A stretch of DNA of 64,000 nucleotides from assembly GCA_016630905.1 (NCBI GenBank), contig WBMQ01000010.1:1302001-1366000 (forward strand). Direction: 5' to 3'. The DNA is from Capillidium heterosporum. Lineage: Eukaryota; Entomophthoromycota; Entomophthoromycetes; Entomophthorales; Capillidiaceae. The translations under genes and the position numbers were made by a program. Each line of letters opens with the position of its first letter. The first letter of the stretch is position 1. Below, piece by piece: positions 1 to 11,179 of the stretch. The notes below the pieces were generated by a model. It ran no database searches. It saw nothing but the letters and a program-made list of their open reading frames with translations, and was not told the origin of the DNA.

Positions 1-113
1 TGCTTACGTAGTTCATCTTGGAGTTCAAATATTTCGTAATCAACCTTCTCGTAACTATAGGCGAAGAGGGCTAACAAGGTTATCCACACGAACGCCAACT
101 TGATTAACTGCAT
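1..113 (-). CDS. ERJ5: ERJ5-like ER DnaJ-family protein, N-terminus only
   Basis: Partial gene running off the left edge; 37 codons are visible from the ATG at 113. They begin MQLIKLAFVWITLLALFAYS, a good signal peptide or signal anchor, followed by YEKVDYEIFELQDELRK. The 'YEIFxLQxELR' stretch just after the signal sequence resembles the start of the Erj5 family (type I ER membrane J-proteins), where it precedes the J domain. The J domain itself would lie outside the window, so the assignment rests on a short match. Another small secreted or ER protein cannot be excluded. Confidence 0.5.
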   Translation of the reverse strand, partial: MQLIKLAFVWITLLALFAYSYEKVDYEIFELQDELRK

Positions 114-1145
114 ACTTATTGACTCTTGAAAAAGATACAGCTCCTCCTTTGAATGAAGTCTGTTTTGTAAGATCAGACTAATTTAGTTTGGCAATCCAAT
201 CATCTCGTGTAAGGTCATCAATGCAATAAATTTGTGGAGTTGGTATATTGGGCAAATTATGATCTGGACGGTAACTGATTTGCTAAAGATAAATTGCTTT
301 TATTAGCTAAATATGTATGTCATATATCGATGTACTGTTATTATTCGCTGCAAAGCTGAATATACAAATTAAATGCTTCATCGTATTAAATCGTTTAATA
401 GATTAGCTTGCTAACAGATTGTACTATACCTCCGATTCTGCTGGCTGGGACTGTATATTCTAATAAGAAACTGGACTGACTTTTAAATATATAACCAGCC
501 AGTCGAGCTATATCGGCTTTAGACTATTTTTCGATATGTACTCTGATTATTACAATGATATAATTTTGATTCCTTTGAATGCAATTATAGTGAATTGGAT
601 TCAAATCGTCAAAGTTCATTCTATTTGGTTGATCTAAACTGATGGTTAACTTAACAGCTACCAATGTAGTCAAAGCACTAGATGATAAGAGTATTGAAAA
701 CTACCCCTCCATAAGTTTTAATATAGATATGTATAATCAGATAAAGTACCAACTTTACTATTCTTTGAAGTTAAATTTTAAGTAGCACTGCTAAAACCTA
801 TGGAATCTTTATTAGAAAAAACACCTTTATCTGAGCCGAAGAATATCGTGAGATAATAGTCAAAGTAAAATTTATAGCCGAATATAATATACAATCTATA
901 TTTGGTAACCTTTCAATTTGATCCAAATCATTTCGATCCACTCATATACGAACATATGGCCGTAGAAACAAGAACAATTTATCAGTAAATCAAAAGAAAA
1001 GCTGCAATCACATGTACTTTCTAAAGAAATCTTACTAATCAGGTCCCCGCATACATTTAACAAAGCTATATATACTTTGCTTTCTAGTTTAGACAACACC
1101 AACAACCAACCTTTCTTTACTTCGTACCCAACTTTCAATCAACTA
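114..1145. other. Intergenic, divergent upstream regions
   Basis: About 1 kb of AT-rich DNA between the ERJ5-like gene (leftward) and the Zn2Cys6 gene (rightward). It should carry both promoters. I see no RNA gene or convincing exon. Confidence 0.5.
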
Positions 1146-2918
1146 ATGCCCGAACGAGAATTCGAGACATCCCATGGCAACACTTTACTCTACCGCTGCG
1201 ACCAATGTACGCACCTTCGACTAAAGTGCGATAAAGCCATCCCAAGCTGTAGTAACTGCAGTTATAGAGGAACTAAATGCACTTTGAAGCGAACATTAAA
1301 GTACAAAAAGAAAGTCGTACCTGGTTTAACAGTAATGCAGTCAACTTTTGATAGTACCCACACCAAGTTGGAGTTCGTGAACCAGGAGCATTACGTCCAA
1401 AATATCAAGGAGATAAACTTTACAAAGAGTCGCAAGGTTAAAGATCAACTCAACATCAAGTTCTTTGATTATGGCACCTACATTCGAACTTCGTACAGCT
1501 CCAAAGATATATTTCAAGATCTACTTAACAAGAGTAAGCGGAAGTCTATATTTTACAGCGTCTACAACCTACTTGGGCATCCTGATAGGACCCACATGTG
1601 CCCGAAAGGACTAACGTTCATAGGCATTGTCAAAGGTTTAGCACCACTCGTATCCAACAGCGACCCACTCCCAGTCTTCAACATAAAATCCAAAGTCCCA
1701 ACTACTACCTACATATCAGTACTCAACCAGTGTTTCGACCAGTACTTTGAAATTCACAATCCCTTCTTCTATCTCTTCGATAAAGAAAAGTTTTTCAGTA
1801 GGCCTAGGTCTCGATTTTTAATGTATGCCATCGCCTTAACTGGTATTCGATACCTCGATAAAACTGAATTTACAAGCCAGTTAGCCTCGATGTTTGATTA
1901 CTGCTTCTACCAAAGTTTTATTGGAGCCTATATGAACCCTAGTTTGGACACGTTACAAGCGTTGTTGGTTGCTATAAATTGTAATAAGGAAGTGGGCTGG
2001 TTCACGCCGTACAACCACCTACTCGTCGGGTACATAAACAACATTGCAACATTGTTGGGATTACACATCTTTCAAATGGAAACTCCGAAAGCCTCCTGGT
2101 CCAGCATTAAATTTGAGAGATGGTTAGCCTACAGTGCTATAGTCCAAATTAACTCGCTTATAGGGTGGACATTTATGGTCACCACTTACACTATAGACGA
2201 CGATTTCCTGTGCCAGAGTGACTTTGGTCTAAGTGCACACTCAGTACAAGTCAGCTTTCTTAAGCACTCCCCCTCTTTCCTGTTCGGTTTGTTCTTTATA
2301 TACACTGGACCTCAATTTAAGACTATATCTATGGCTCGCCAAAAGGTTATGGAGAAGTCGTTAACTGAAGGGCAACTCATCCCCATCATTGAGAAAGTAA
2401 CGACGGAAATTAGTACTATAAGCTTGAGAATTGTCGACGCTTTGAACGAAACTAAGAAATATGTGTTGCTAGGATATTCACCCCAAAAGGTAGATGGATT
2501 TATTAATCTCGTCCAAATCTTTACCAGTGGCGCCTTATGTCGCGCTTACTCTCTGGTTACTTACCTCAACATCTCACGAGACCCTAAGAAGCTATCGCAG
2601 CAGTTACGCCAACTGCTCAAGAGATCTCTAACTGCTGGTCAAAGTACTTTCCACTATAGTATGAAACTGCCACTTAATATTTACCACCACGATCGCGCAT
2701 CTATTATCAGTCAGACTTTGGTCTACTTACACCTGCAGGAGAACTATTCAGAAGATCGCGCTATGCTGCATAAGAACCTGGCCATCTACTTAAAGCATAT
2801 TATTGACTTGACAAATGGTACTATCTACCCTATATTAGCTAGGATGAACTTGGGATTGCTGATGAAGATCGCCGAGAGTTATAAGATGAATAGTCTGAAA
2901 TATGCACAAAAATCTTGA
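1146..2918 (+). CDS. Zn2Cys6 fungal transcription factor
   Basis: Single-exon gene of 590 aa. Residues about 18-43 form a binuclear zinc cluster of pattern C-X2-C-X6-C-X6-C-X2-C-X6-C (CDQC, CDKAIPSC, SNC, KC), with a basic run KRTLKYKKK behind it. The middle region contains HNPFFYLFDKEKFF, like the conserved 'HP.fP.ld...F' opening of the fungal-specific transcription factor domain. The likely role is nuclear DNA binding at CGG-type sites; the target pathway is not visible. The reading frame is open further upstream to 1077, but the first ATG is at 1146 and places the zinc cluster near the N-terminus as usual. Confidence 0.85.
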   Translation: MPEREFETSHGNTLLYRCDQCTHLRLKCDKAIPSCSNCSYRGTKCTLKRTLKYKKKVVPGLTVMQSTFDSTHTKLEFVNQEHYVQNIKEINFTKSRKVKDQLNIKFFDYGTYIRTSYSSKDIFQDLLNKSKRKSIFYSVYNLLGHPDRTHMCPKGLTFIGIVKGLAPLVSNSDPLPVFNIKSKVPTTTYISVLNQCFDQYFEIHNPFFYLFDKEKFFSRPRSRFLMYAIALTGIRYLDKTEFTSQLASMFDYCFYQSFIGAYMNPSLDTLQALLVAINCNKEVGWFTPYNHLLVGYINNIATLLGLHIFQMETPKASWSSIKFERWLAYSAIVQINSLIGWTFMVTTYTIDDDFLCQSDFGLSAHSVQVSFLKHSPSFLFGLFFIYTGPQFKTISMARQKVMEKSLTEGQLIPIIEKVTTEISTISLRIVDALNETKKYVLLGYSPQKVDGFINLVQIFTSGALCRAYSLVTYLNISRDPKKLSQQLRQLLKRSLTAGQSTFHYSMKLPLNIYHHDRASIISQTLVYLHLQENYSEDRAMLHKNLAIYLKHIIDLTNGTIYPILARMNLGLLMKIAESYKMNSLKYAQKS

Positions 2919-3214
2919 AGATGGAAGAAGCAGTACGTATGTATAGCGGATGACTTTGGGATACTAATTAATAGACTGCAGTTATAAACATTAGTCCTAT
3001 CGTTATAGCCTAAATCTAAATAAATAGAGCTTAAAACTTGGTGTTGGATTACTTTTGTATATATGTTTGGCAACATAAAACCTATCATTTTATTATCTAC
3101 ATAAAAACCAACAGTAGCAAAGCTAAAATGTATAAGGAGTGAATAGATATATATTCACGTGTAATTACCAACAAAAAGCTCACCTCAATCAACCATTTTG
3201 ATCCCAACCCATAG

Positions 3215-4728
3215 TTAGAAATCCTGGTTCTTACAAGCCTCCAAAACGACGTTGCAGTAGGTCTTCAGCCTTTTGAGTTCGATTTGGAACTTGTCATCGA
3301 GCACCTTCTCCTCATTTTGAAGTGCATTGACTTCCACTTCAATGTCTTCCTCCTTACTTTGAACTTTACCTTTCAGCTCGGTGATGACCATATCGTCCTT
3401 CTTCCTCTCATTCTTTAAAGTTTCCAATTCGGTACGGGCGACTGTTAGCTTGTCAAAGTAGATTTTTCGCTTACGTTGCTTCTGTTGGTCAAATTTGGCT
3501 AACTTTTGTTGTTGGAGGTCTACCTTACGTGCTAGTTCCTAAAATGAGTGAGCGAATGATTGAAAAGTTGATGTACCTCGTTGCTGGCAAGATGCTTTTG
3601 GGCGTTGTTTTCGAGTCCAGCCAACAGATCCAAGCTTTTGGGTAGCATGTCCTTAAAACTTTCAATATTCTTCAACGTGGTTAGTAGAGCCTTCGTCGAG
3701 GTTAGTGTTGAGGTGAGGCTGCGCAATGCCAGATTTCGCGTTTGAATTTTGACTTTAAGCTCGTGGTCTTCCAGCTCGGTCTCCTTCAACTGCTTAGCCA
3801 GTTCTGAATTGCGAACTTTCAACCTATCTAGATCTCTCAGTAGGATTTTAGGGTCTTCAACCACTTTGGACTGCAAGTTTTTGTGTTCATTTTGGGCTTC
3901 CTGCAGCTCGACTTGTATAGCTTCGATTTGCTCTTTAAGTAGCTTATGCTGCTTACGAATCTCCTCCGATTCCATCTTTTTAGCCTCTTTAGAGGCGTTT
4001 ACTTCGATTAACTTCTCCTTTAAATCGGCAACCGATTGTGTTAATCGATCTACCTCAGGTTGCTCCTGCTGTCGCTGATACCTATATATGTTTAAATAAA
4101 TATATTGATTTAAAAAAGTTACTCTAAGTTTTCATATTTCTCTCTAATTTCATCTTCTTGATGCCTAACTTTATTTAGTTCATCTTCCAAATTTTCCTAT
4201 ATGAACGAGTAAAAAAATTGCTATAAAACTAAATGCTTACTATTTGCTTCATAGGTGCTTCAATATCCGGCAACGAATCATCTCTAAACAACAAAAAGTT
4301 TATAATAGCAGAAGCATGATGTCGAAACCGTGTTGGCTCTGGCTTTAACAGGTCACGGAGCGTCAAGTCAGGTATACCAATCTTTTTAAATATAGTAGAT
4401 CTAAAGAACAAATGCATGTAAATAAAAGGTTAAAAAAGAAAATATTGACTTACATATGCATACAGAAACTCAAAAGTCCAACGGCACTAGTATATAGTTC
4501 GGGATATTCAATAGTTTGAATAGTTTCCAGGTCATTTAGCTGCAAATTTTCGACTTGGGCTCTATTGTACCCGGTAAAGATAACAGAACAAATTTCGTAA
4601 AAGTATTGAACATATTGGCTAGTAGGTTCAGTTATATCTTTGTTTTTGGTTTGAATGTCGTAGGTGTTTAAGGTTTTCACTATCTCATTTACGGGTAACA
4701 ATGGGGGTTCGAGTTCTTTGTCGGCCAT
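3215..4728 (-). CDS. NUF2: Kinetochore protein Nuf2
   Basis: About 445 aa in five exons with introns of roughly 38-53 nt. The N-terminus from MADKELEPPLLPVNEIV, then TYDIQTKNKDI and a segment around YVQYFYEICSVIFTG, matches the Nuf2 calponin-homology domain ('fPiL...eIv..L......ee.l..Pt...V...ye...'). The second exon (DLTLRDLLKPEPTRFRHHAS) matches the conserved 'l...DL.kPe..R.r..lSa.iNF..F' segment. The rest is long heptad-rich coiled coil, as expected for the arm pairing with Ndc80. Nuf2 is part of the NDC80 complex that binds microtubules. The start at 4728 was chosen because it puts the LPV motif near the N-terminus; an in-frame ATG at 4791 is possible. Confidence 0.88.
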
Positions 4729-5590
4729 ATCTTTTGATATTAAAATGGTTTTTCCAAAGTGCTTTGGAATTTGTCTGCATTTTCTTATCAATATTGAGTT
4801 TAGGAAAATAGAAAATCAACCAATTAAGCCAAATGATATTTAGGAAAGATAGGCTCCTGTAATAATCCTTGACTTTGTGAGTACATCACAATACTTTTAA
4901 TAATATAAACTAAAGAATGCCAATAAATGGCAGCTGTATTTCTACAAAACTGAAGATAGTTGCTTAATATATAGGTAAGGATTTCGAAAACATACTTGCT
5001 CTTAAATCTCAGCAGTAGTAGATATAGATATGTACTTTAGTAAAAACTTTAATTATTATATCCAGGTAGAATAATAATAAGAATCAATAAAAAGCTTTGG
5101 ACAGTCCAAAGACACTATTTACAAAAAACTATGCCTTGAATAAATCTATATATATTGAGTTTTTGTATTATATGTCCAATTGAAGCTGAAATATTGAAGA
5201 GTCTACATAAGCCAACATGACATCTGACAAAAGAATTTACTCACCGATCCCACTAATTTCCTCCTAGCTTGAGTGAGAGATTTTATTTTGGGGTATCGAG
5301 GCCAGAAGGTCCCATCGTAGCTCTAAGAAAAGAGCATTGTTCTTTGTAGATTCCTTCAACTTAATCAATTTTTTGATCCTATCTTTCTACAGAAAATTTT
5401 TGGAAGATATACAAGCAATTTGATGATAATAATAAAGAATTATGAACATACACTTATAGGTCAGTTGTCTAAGTTAGCCAATTCAAATATTTATTAATAT
5501 CCATATATTGAATTTTGTGTTGACTGCCAGTAAATACAAATAGAGCGATAAGTATATATAATAGACTTATTTGTTACTTTAAACCAAAAT
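4729..5590. other. Intergenic up to inverted-repeat junction
   Basis: AT-rich spacer between NUF2 and the abrupt left edge of the inverted repeat at 5591. No exon or RNA gene recognised. Confidence 0.5.
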
Positions 5591-6497
5591 CTTGGCCAGT
5601 TCGACCGTAAAGGTAGCAGCCCGCGACGTCATCTCCAGCTGGAAACTCCTCATCGCCTTGGGGCTGGTTCCCACCCTCTACCTCTTCTACACCTTTGTCA
5701 CCTACGTCATCTGCACTTACTACCTGTCCATGTCCTGGTCGGCTGGGCTATGGACCTCCATCCTAGTTCTAATTGCTTTGCCAACCGTTTCCATGATCAG
5801 CCTGGTGTTTGGTGAACGTGGGCTGGACATCTTCAGGTAATATTTCATTTCCTCCAACATGCTAAGCCGCAATAGATCCTTGAGACCGCTGTTCTTGAAC
5901 ATGTGTGGCCACTCCGATGTCAAGGACTTGCAGGCCAAGCGCGAGCACCTGCGCCTCGAAATCACCTCCCTAGTCAACGACTTTGGTCCCCAGCTGTTCC
6001 CTGATCTAGACAGACTGAGGCTAGTCGACAACGAGCTGGAGCCTCCTATGACTTCGGGTATCTTGACTCCAACCACCATGTCCAACCTGAACTGGTTCCT
6101 ATCTCCCTTTGAGGCAGTCGGCGAACGCCTATTCAGCGACTCCGAAGATAACAACGAGACTTCTGGCACCGATACCCCCAACCCTCAGCACGAAGAGTTC
6201 TCTAGCGAGCGCATCACCCTGCTTGGCAAGAACCATATGCCCCGCGTCCATTCCCCACTCGTACCAAGAGGTGATACCTTTGAAAGCAGGAGCTCGGCTG
6301 CCATCAGTAGGAACCGTCCCCAGCCCATCAACTTGAATAAGGCTGGGAAGGAGGAGAACGCTGGCATGACCGAGAGTAAGATTGTGGAGAAGGAGCTGTT
6401 GGAGGCTATCAACACCGAGATCCAAGTTAGTGAGTTGGTCGGTGAGATTGGAGTTAAGGGCGAGAAAGTTGACGAGGAGGATAAGAAGCTGAAGTAG
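5591..6497 (+). pseudogene. 5'-truncated copy of SCT1/GPT2
   Basis: Carries only the C-terminal part of the glycerol-phosphate acyltransferase found complete at 18110-20530. The copy starts abruptly at codon ALASSTV with unrelated DNA upstream. It lacks exons 1-5, including the HANQFLD and FPEGG catalytic motifs, so it cannot be an active acyltransferase. The remaining frame is intact: a membrane segment, the 39-nt intron at about 5837-5875 (GTAATA...CAATAG) and the tail ending in EEDKKLK. The first in-frame ATG is at 5730. I found no base differing from the intact gene, which points to recent duplication. Confidence 0.9.
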
Positions 6498-6616
6498 CTC
6501 GATTTGAAGATGAGTTAAAGGAGCGTGGGTGTCTTTTTATTTGAAGTTTAATTAAATTTGGTTTATTTTATCGATGCTTTTGTACATATATACAAGGCTA
6601 ATTTTTAGTGTCCATT

Positions 6617-7104
6617 TCAGCCTAGTTTATTTAGGAAGGCTATCGCTTCTACGTACAGCTGCTGGCTGCAGCCTTGGACCCAGAACAAAACTCGGGCATC
6701 CAAACTGAAGTCCAGTGTCCTTTTTTCGTCTTGTCCTCCATTTCTTTCCCCATCGTCATCCTAACAATCCTATTAATACTTTAGAATGGAAATTCACAAA
6801 TACGTTCGGCAGAACAATGCTTGCCAAAACCAAGTACAAGTTGCCGGCTTTGATATCGACCATGTTGACCAGATTGTTCAAATAAACCTGTACTCTGTAG
6901 CCATCTACTTCGAATATCCCTGTCAACCTACCGCCTTTGTCATTAAGCTCCACCAACCTAAATTTATAGTCTAGGTAAGCATCTAACGATATGGAAAATA
7001 GCTTACTTCATAAGTATACGGATGTTGGCTGAGTTGGTTTTTAGTTCTATCTCGTTGATAAGTCTGTCTATCAATGTATACTTGTAAGGTGAGCTCGTAT
7101 ACAT
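6617..7104 (-). CDS. TEN1: TEN1-like CST telomere-complex subunit, copy A
   Basis: Small gene of about 131 aa in three exons (introns of 49 and 43 nt) running from ATG at 7104 to TGA at 6617. The predicted protein is one OB-fold-like domain: MYTSSPYKYTLIDRLIN, then ANIRILMKLVELND, GRLTGIFEVDGYRVQVYL, AGNLYLVLAS, an acidic loop, DARVLFWVQG and YVEAIAFL. The stretch 'AGNLYLVLAS...DARVLFWVQG...YVEAI' lines up closely with 'VGSLYIVLGE...KARVLTCVEG...LEQAI' of animal TEN1 as I recall it. Ten1 partners Stn1 in capping telomeric DNA. Copy A differs from copy B by one silent change and one Glu-to-Gly change in the acidic loop. It converges with the truncated SCT1 copy (120 bp between stops) and diverges from the F-box gene. 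Confidence 0.6.
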
Positions 7105-7388
7105 CTTTGAAGCTGGGGTGGCAGGCTATTTCGCTGACTCTTGAGGTAACGAGTTCACTTTCAACTTTTCAGATTTGTTAGATTCCTTGATGACTTACGT
7201 CATTGGCTTTGTAAAACTGGTGGGTAGAGTAAATCTAAATAGTTTGCACTTTAACAATATACGTTGGAGTAGGCATAGTAGCAACTGATTATAAACCAGT
7301 TTCCTTGTATACAGCTTTTGGTCAATTCAACTCAAAGCCACAAATTTTTCCAGCTTCTTTGAACTTATTCAAATAAACGAGCTCCAAG
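7105..7388. promoter_or_regulatory. Divergent promoter of TEN1-A and F-box gene A
   Basis: 284 bp between the two start codons must drive both genes. The same segment, with two base changes, is at 17219-17502 in the right arm. No specific operator was identified. Confidence 0.55.
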
Positions 7389-8672
7389 ATGAGCATCAAT
7401 TTCAACGAGCTCCCTGATCTATTAGCTGAGGAGATCATCAGCTATCTCGACAAAAAAGATTGGTCCAGGTTGCGACGCTGCAACAAATACATCAACGGTA
7501 TCCTGTTGCCTAAGATTTATGAAAAGGTAAATGTCTACGAGCTGAAGAATGAAAGCTGGCAACAGTTTGAATTGCTAGTTTCCAAGTACGGTAAATGCAT
7601 CAAAGATATCCAATGGTGTCATCACCCAAAGCTATTCGATATAATGGATTCTTTACCCAGCTTGATATGTCTAAGTATCCACCAAAGGCAGATTACTCGG
7701 ATGCTCAACCTTCTACATACGTTTCCAGTAAAGTTGAAGGCTCTTAGCTTGACATTCCCTTCATCATGCTTAACCGAACCAAACTTCCACCACGTTATCG
7801 AAGACCTTGTACATCTTAATTTAACGCTACATGGCAGTATAGTAGAAAATTTGCGGTCCTTACAGCTATTCAGTAATGCTCGGCTTCGATCCTTAAAGTT
7901 AGCTTTGCGATATAGCGATCCTCAACTTTTAGTTAGTATCAACATCAATTTTCCCAATTTGCGAATACTCGATCTAAGTCTAGCCAACTACCAATCGGAT
8001 CTAAATATCGTTGCAACTACCTTTAGGAAATTGAGGAAGCTGTGCTTGAACTTCTACTTGATTAATTGCTTGGATCGAATCCTTATGAGTTGCTTCCCGG
8101 AGCTTCAAATTTTACACTATGGGCACTTTTTTAGAAGCAGCTGTAAAGGGTATGGCCACTTCGTCGCAAATACCTTTGACAAGCTGGTTGGTTTAGATTT
8201 CAATGTAAAGTCGATTGCTTTTGAAGACCTGCCCAAATTTCAAAATTTAAAGTACGTTAGCCTCACTTTAGACGATTCCTTCAACAACCGATCCATGAAG
8301 AACTTGCTTTCTCTATCCAAGCTGATACACCTGTGTCTTCGTGGTGATATCAACGATGGCCTATTTAAAGAAGTGTCGTGTATCAGCCCAATTACTCATT
8401 TAACCCTACTGCCCGAAGTTAGATTAGGTAGTAATTTTATCCAGCTTTTACGATTTCAACTATCTTCTCTCGTCAATTTGGCCATCGTCCCTATCAAAGA
8501 TACCCCTGTTTGTGAAGTAGTCACCAGTAAGATCAACAGCGAAAGTACCTTGAACTTGAACTTCCTTACCATCCCCAAATCCGAAATCAAATTTGCTGAA
8601 TGGATTATCAAAATATCTCCCAATGTTTCCATAAACCACGTTTTGAGATCCTCAGCTTATTGCAGAGCTTGA
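7389..8672 (+). CDS. F-box / leucine-rich-repeat-like protein A
   Basis: Intronless gene of 427 aa. Residues about 3-45 form an F-box (FNELPDLLAEEIISYLDKKD, then WSRLRRCNKYINGILLPKIYEKV), the Skp1-binding module of SCF ubiquitin ligases. The remainder has irregular leucine-rich stretches (LRSLKLAL, FPNLRILDLSL, LRKLCLNF, FQNLKYVSLTL) suggesting an LRR substrate-binding part. Its first 358 bp are almost identical to the broken inverted copy at 16861-17218, while the rest is clearly diverged from the paralogues. That indicates this gene is itself a recombination chimera. Likely role: substrate adaptor for ubiquitination; target unknown. Confidence 0.8.
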   Translation: MSINFNELPDLLAEEIISYLDKKDWSRLRRCNKYINGILLPKIYEKVNVYELKNESWQQFELLVSKYGKCIKDIQWCHHPKLFDIMDSLPSLICLSIHQRQITRMLNLLHTFPVKLKALSLTFPSSCLTEPNFHHVIEDLVHLNLTLHGSIVENLRSLQLFSNARLRSLKLALRYSDPQLLVSININFPNLRILDLSLANYQSDLNIVATTFRKLRKLCLNFYLINCLDRILMSCFPELQILHYGHFFRSSCKGYGHFVANTFDKLVGLDFNVKSIAFEDLPKFQNLKYVSLTLDDSFNNRSMKNLLSLSKLIHLCLRGDINDGLFKEVSCISPITHLTLLPEVRLGSNFIQLLRFQLSSLVNLAIVPIKDTPVCEVVTSKINSESTLNLNFLTIPKSEIKFAEWIIKISPNVSINHVLRSSAYCRA

Positions 8673-9308
8673 AGATATCTTAAACCGGTAAATAGTGCAG
8701 ATGGAAACCCCTTTGAATCACCTTGTATATCTATTCGATAACACCTATATATTCTAAACTTATAATATACCTAATTCTTTATAAATAAAATTATTTCTTT
8801 GCTATATTTTAATTATATATTGCTTTTTTGATAACGATACTAAAGTTTTAAGCCAATTGTAGGAGCTTTTGCTGTACTTTTAAGCATGTATTTAATCGCC
8901 ATAAAGCTACCAGCTACTTATATGTGCGTGAATGAAAACCTTATACTTGACTATTCGTAGGTTTACTTTTATATGTAGATATGATAAATATTACTGGAAT
9001 AAGGTATATTGGATGGAAGATATGGGATTACCTATTTATATAGCAAAAAATCGGAATCGATCCAAAGTTTTTGAACTTAAATATAGTCTTGGGACTGCAG
9101 TTATTTGAAGAGTAAATTTTTATAGAAGGTAACTATACATTTCTGAGGTATAATCTACAAATTCGATTTTTACAAAAGATAGATTGCCATTTGTAGGATA
9201 GATTACAATAGGCATTATACTATAGATGGCAACTCAAACCAAAAGTTGAGAAAGCTAGAAAGCTAAACTTTCGCTACCTTTAATCCTTTCAAGTAAATGA
9301 ATTTTGAG
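8673..9308. other. Spacer between tandem F-box copies
   Basis: AT-rich. The first 100 bp resemble the sequence downstream of the F-box pseudogene (GATATCTTA...CAGATGGAAACC against GGTATCTTA...CAGATGGAAGCC), so the tandem duplication included 3' flank. Confidence 0.5.
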
Positions 9309-10560
9309 ATGAGCATCAATTTCAGCAATCTACCTGATTTGTTGTGGGGATTACAGGCTATTTAGATACATTCTATTGCTTCAACCTACGGTACTATAAC
9401 AAAAGGCTTAGCACCATACTGTTAACTTAATTTCATGAAAAGATATTCCCTAACGGTCTAGCTGATGAAGATGGCAAGAATTTGAATCTTTAGTTATGAA
9501 ATGTGGCAAGCATATTAAGGAAATTGAGTAATGTAATCATCTGGAGCTTTATAAAATAAAGAATTATCTTACCAACCTGAAATGCCTACAGCTAGTTCAT
9601 CATGCTAATACATGTATGTTCGACCATCTATATACACTGCAAGTAAAGTTAAGAGCTCTTTGTTTAAAGACATATGTGCAGTTTCAAGTTGAAGTGAGCT
9701 TCAACCACGCTATTGAAGATTTGACCCACCTTAATTTGACGTTAAACGATAGCCTGACGGAAAATATGAAAACATTTCAGCTGTTTAGCATTGCTCAGTT
9801 TCGATACTTAAAGTTAATTTTGCTTAAGAACGATCATCAGCTACTAGCTCATATTAACACCAACTTTTCCAGCTTGAAGATGTTTGATCTAAGCTTGATA
9901 AGCTACCAATCCAATTTTAATATAGCTCCATATATTTTTCGAAGTCTGAAGAGGCTGACATTATCTTTTAACTTTACAGGTAACTTGAAAAAAGTTTCCA
10001 TGAGCTGCTTCCCAGATCTTAAGATCTTAAGCAGCTATATAATTGGAAATGCAGTAGAATGCTACGATCACTTTGTTGCCAATATCTTTGACAGGTTGAT
10101 TAATTTAAGTTTAGCGATACTACCAATATCCGCCCAAGTTCCCCACAAGCTCCAAGGTTTAAAATAAATCGACTTGTCCTTATTCGATAACTTTGACAGT
10201 CGATCGATAAAGTACTTGCTTTCCCTGCTCAAGCTGGTTTGCTTGTACCTTCAAAGTAGCCTTATAGATGGTTATTTCAAGTATGCATGATGTACCAGCT
10301 CGGTTACTCGGCTAGAATTTTTAGGCCATGTTGATTTAAGTGTTAATTTATCAAGGTTCTTTATCTTTAACTGCCTTGCCTCGCCAACCTAATTTTCGAA
10401 TCTTCGCTGCAGCAAACTTTGATGAAGTTGGTTACAAAGATAGCTTGAGCTTCCTTACGATTCCTTGTTTCTAAGAAGAGGTTATAAGGTGGGTCAAGGT
10501 TCTATCTCCGAAAACCCTTATTTAAGTAAACTATGTAATTTATTGAAAAGCTTAAAGGTA
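9309..10560 (+). pseudogene. Decayed tandem F-box gene copy
   Basis: Begins ATGAGCATCAATTTCAG, as in the intact gene (MSINFSNLPDLL), but the frame is soon lost and stop codons follow. An open piece at 9616-10167 reads SFNHAIEDLTHLNLTLNDSL, INTNFSSLKMFDLSL and LKRLTLSFNFTG, matching the middle of F-box gene A. The end carries SLSFLTIP-like remnants and a homologous 3' flank. Several frameshifts and in-frame stops rule out a full-length product. Confidence 0.85.
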
Positions 10561-11179
10561 TCTTAGCCTTCAATGGGTAATACAGATGGAAGCCTCTTTA
10601 AACCACTTCTTAAATATAATATGTCTTATATATTTGTTGATAAAGTTATTATTTATATATATATATCATTTTGTAATAAGTGTTAAAAAACTCATTTTTG
10701 GAAACATTACTACCACCTTTTAAACTAATTATTTTACCGAATGTTCAATCGTTTATATACATGATGGTAAACGGTCTACAGATAGAGTACAATTCATACA
10801 TGTGTTTTTAAGAATAGCTTTAGGCAATATTAGCCAAATACGACATGCCTTTCAAAAGATAATACACTGTTAATTTATATAGTAAAAAATGATAGCTGAT
10901 TTGAGAATCTGCGTGTCATTTCTATTTATAGAGTTCAAATGTGCTTATAAGAATACAGTTGTTTGAAGGGAGTATACATCTATATGAAAACTCCTTAAAT
11001 TATTAGCCAATATAGCCAGCATACTTTTCCAGTTGCAAATAATTTAATCAAAATCTATGCGACAAATTGTGCTGGATCTCTTACAATCCCCATAACAGTC
11101 TGAAGCTTTCGTCAAAACTAAGTTCTTTGTAAAAGCAAGCCAACGTCAACCTTATTCTCCAACTATTGCAGAAAAAATA
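10561..11179. other. Intergenic, upstream of RAV2
   Basis: Contains a short TA-rich run near 10650. No exon or RNA gene recognised apart from the expected RAV2 promoter. Confidence 0.45.

Larger units (their letters stand above)
5591..7746 (+). repeat. Inverted repeat, left arm (2,156 bp)
   Basis: Reverse-complement copy of 16861-19016. Paired positions always add to 24607, so there is no length change along the arm. Reading both arms I found five single-base differences: two in TEN1 exon 3 (near 6735 and 6745), two between TEN1 and the F-box start (near 7280 and 7307) and one silent change in the F-box gene (near 7694). This is about 99.8 % identity. The left edge cuts inside SCT1 coding sequence; the right edge lies inside the F-box reading frame. 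Confidence 0.95.

Noticed and set aside
3749-4078. Ser/Cys-rich plus-strand frame opposite NUF2
   Set aside because: Antisense shadow of the NUF2 coiled coil.
5720-6181. Long minus-strand open frames opposite the SCT1 fragment (and the mirror set at 18182-18887)
   Set aside because: They are shadows of the SCT1 coding strand, identical in both arms only because the DNA is duplicated; no start context or domain.
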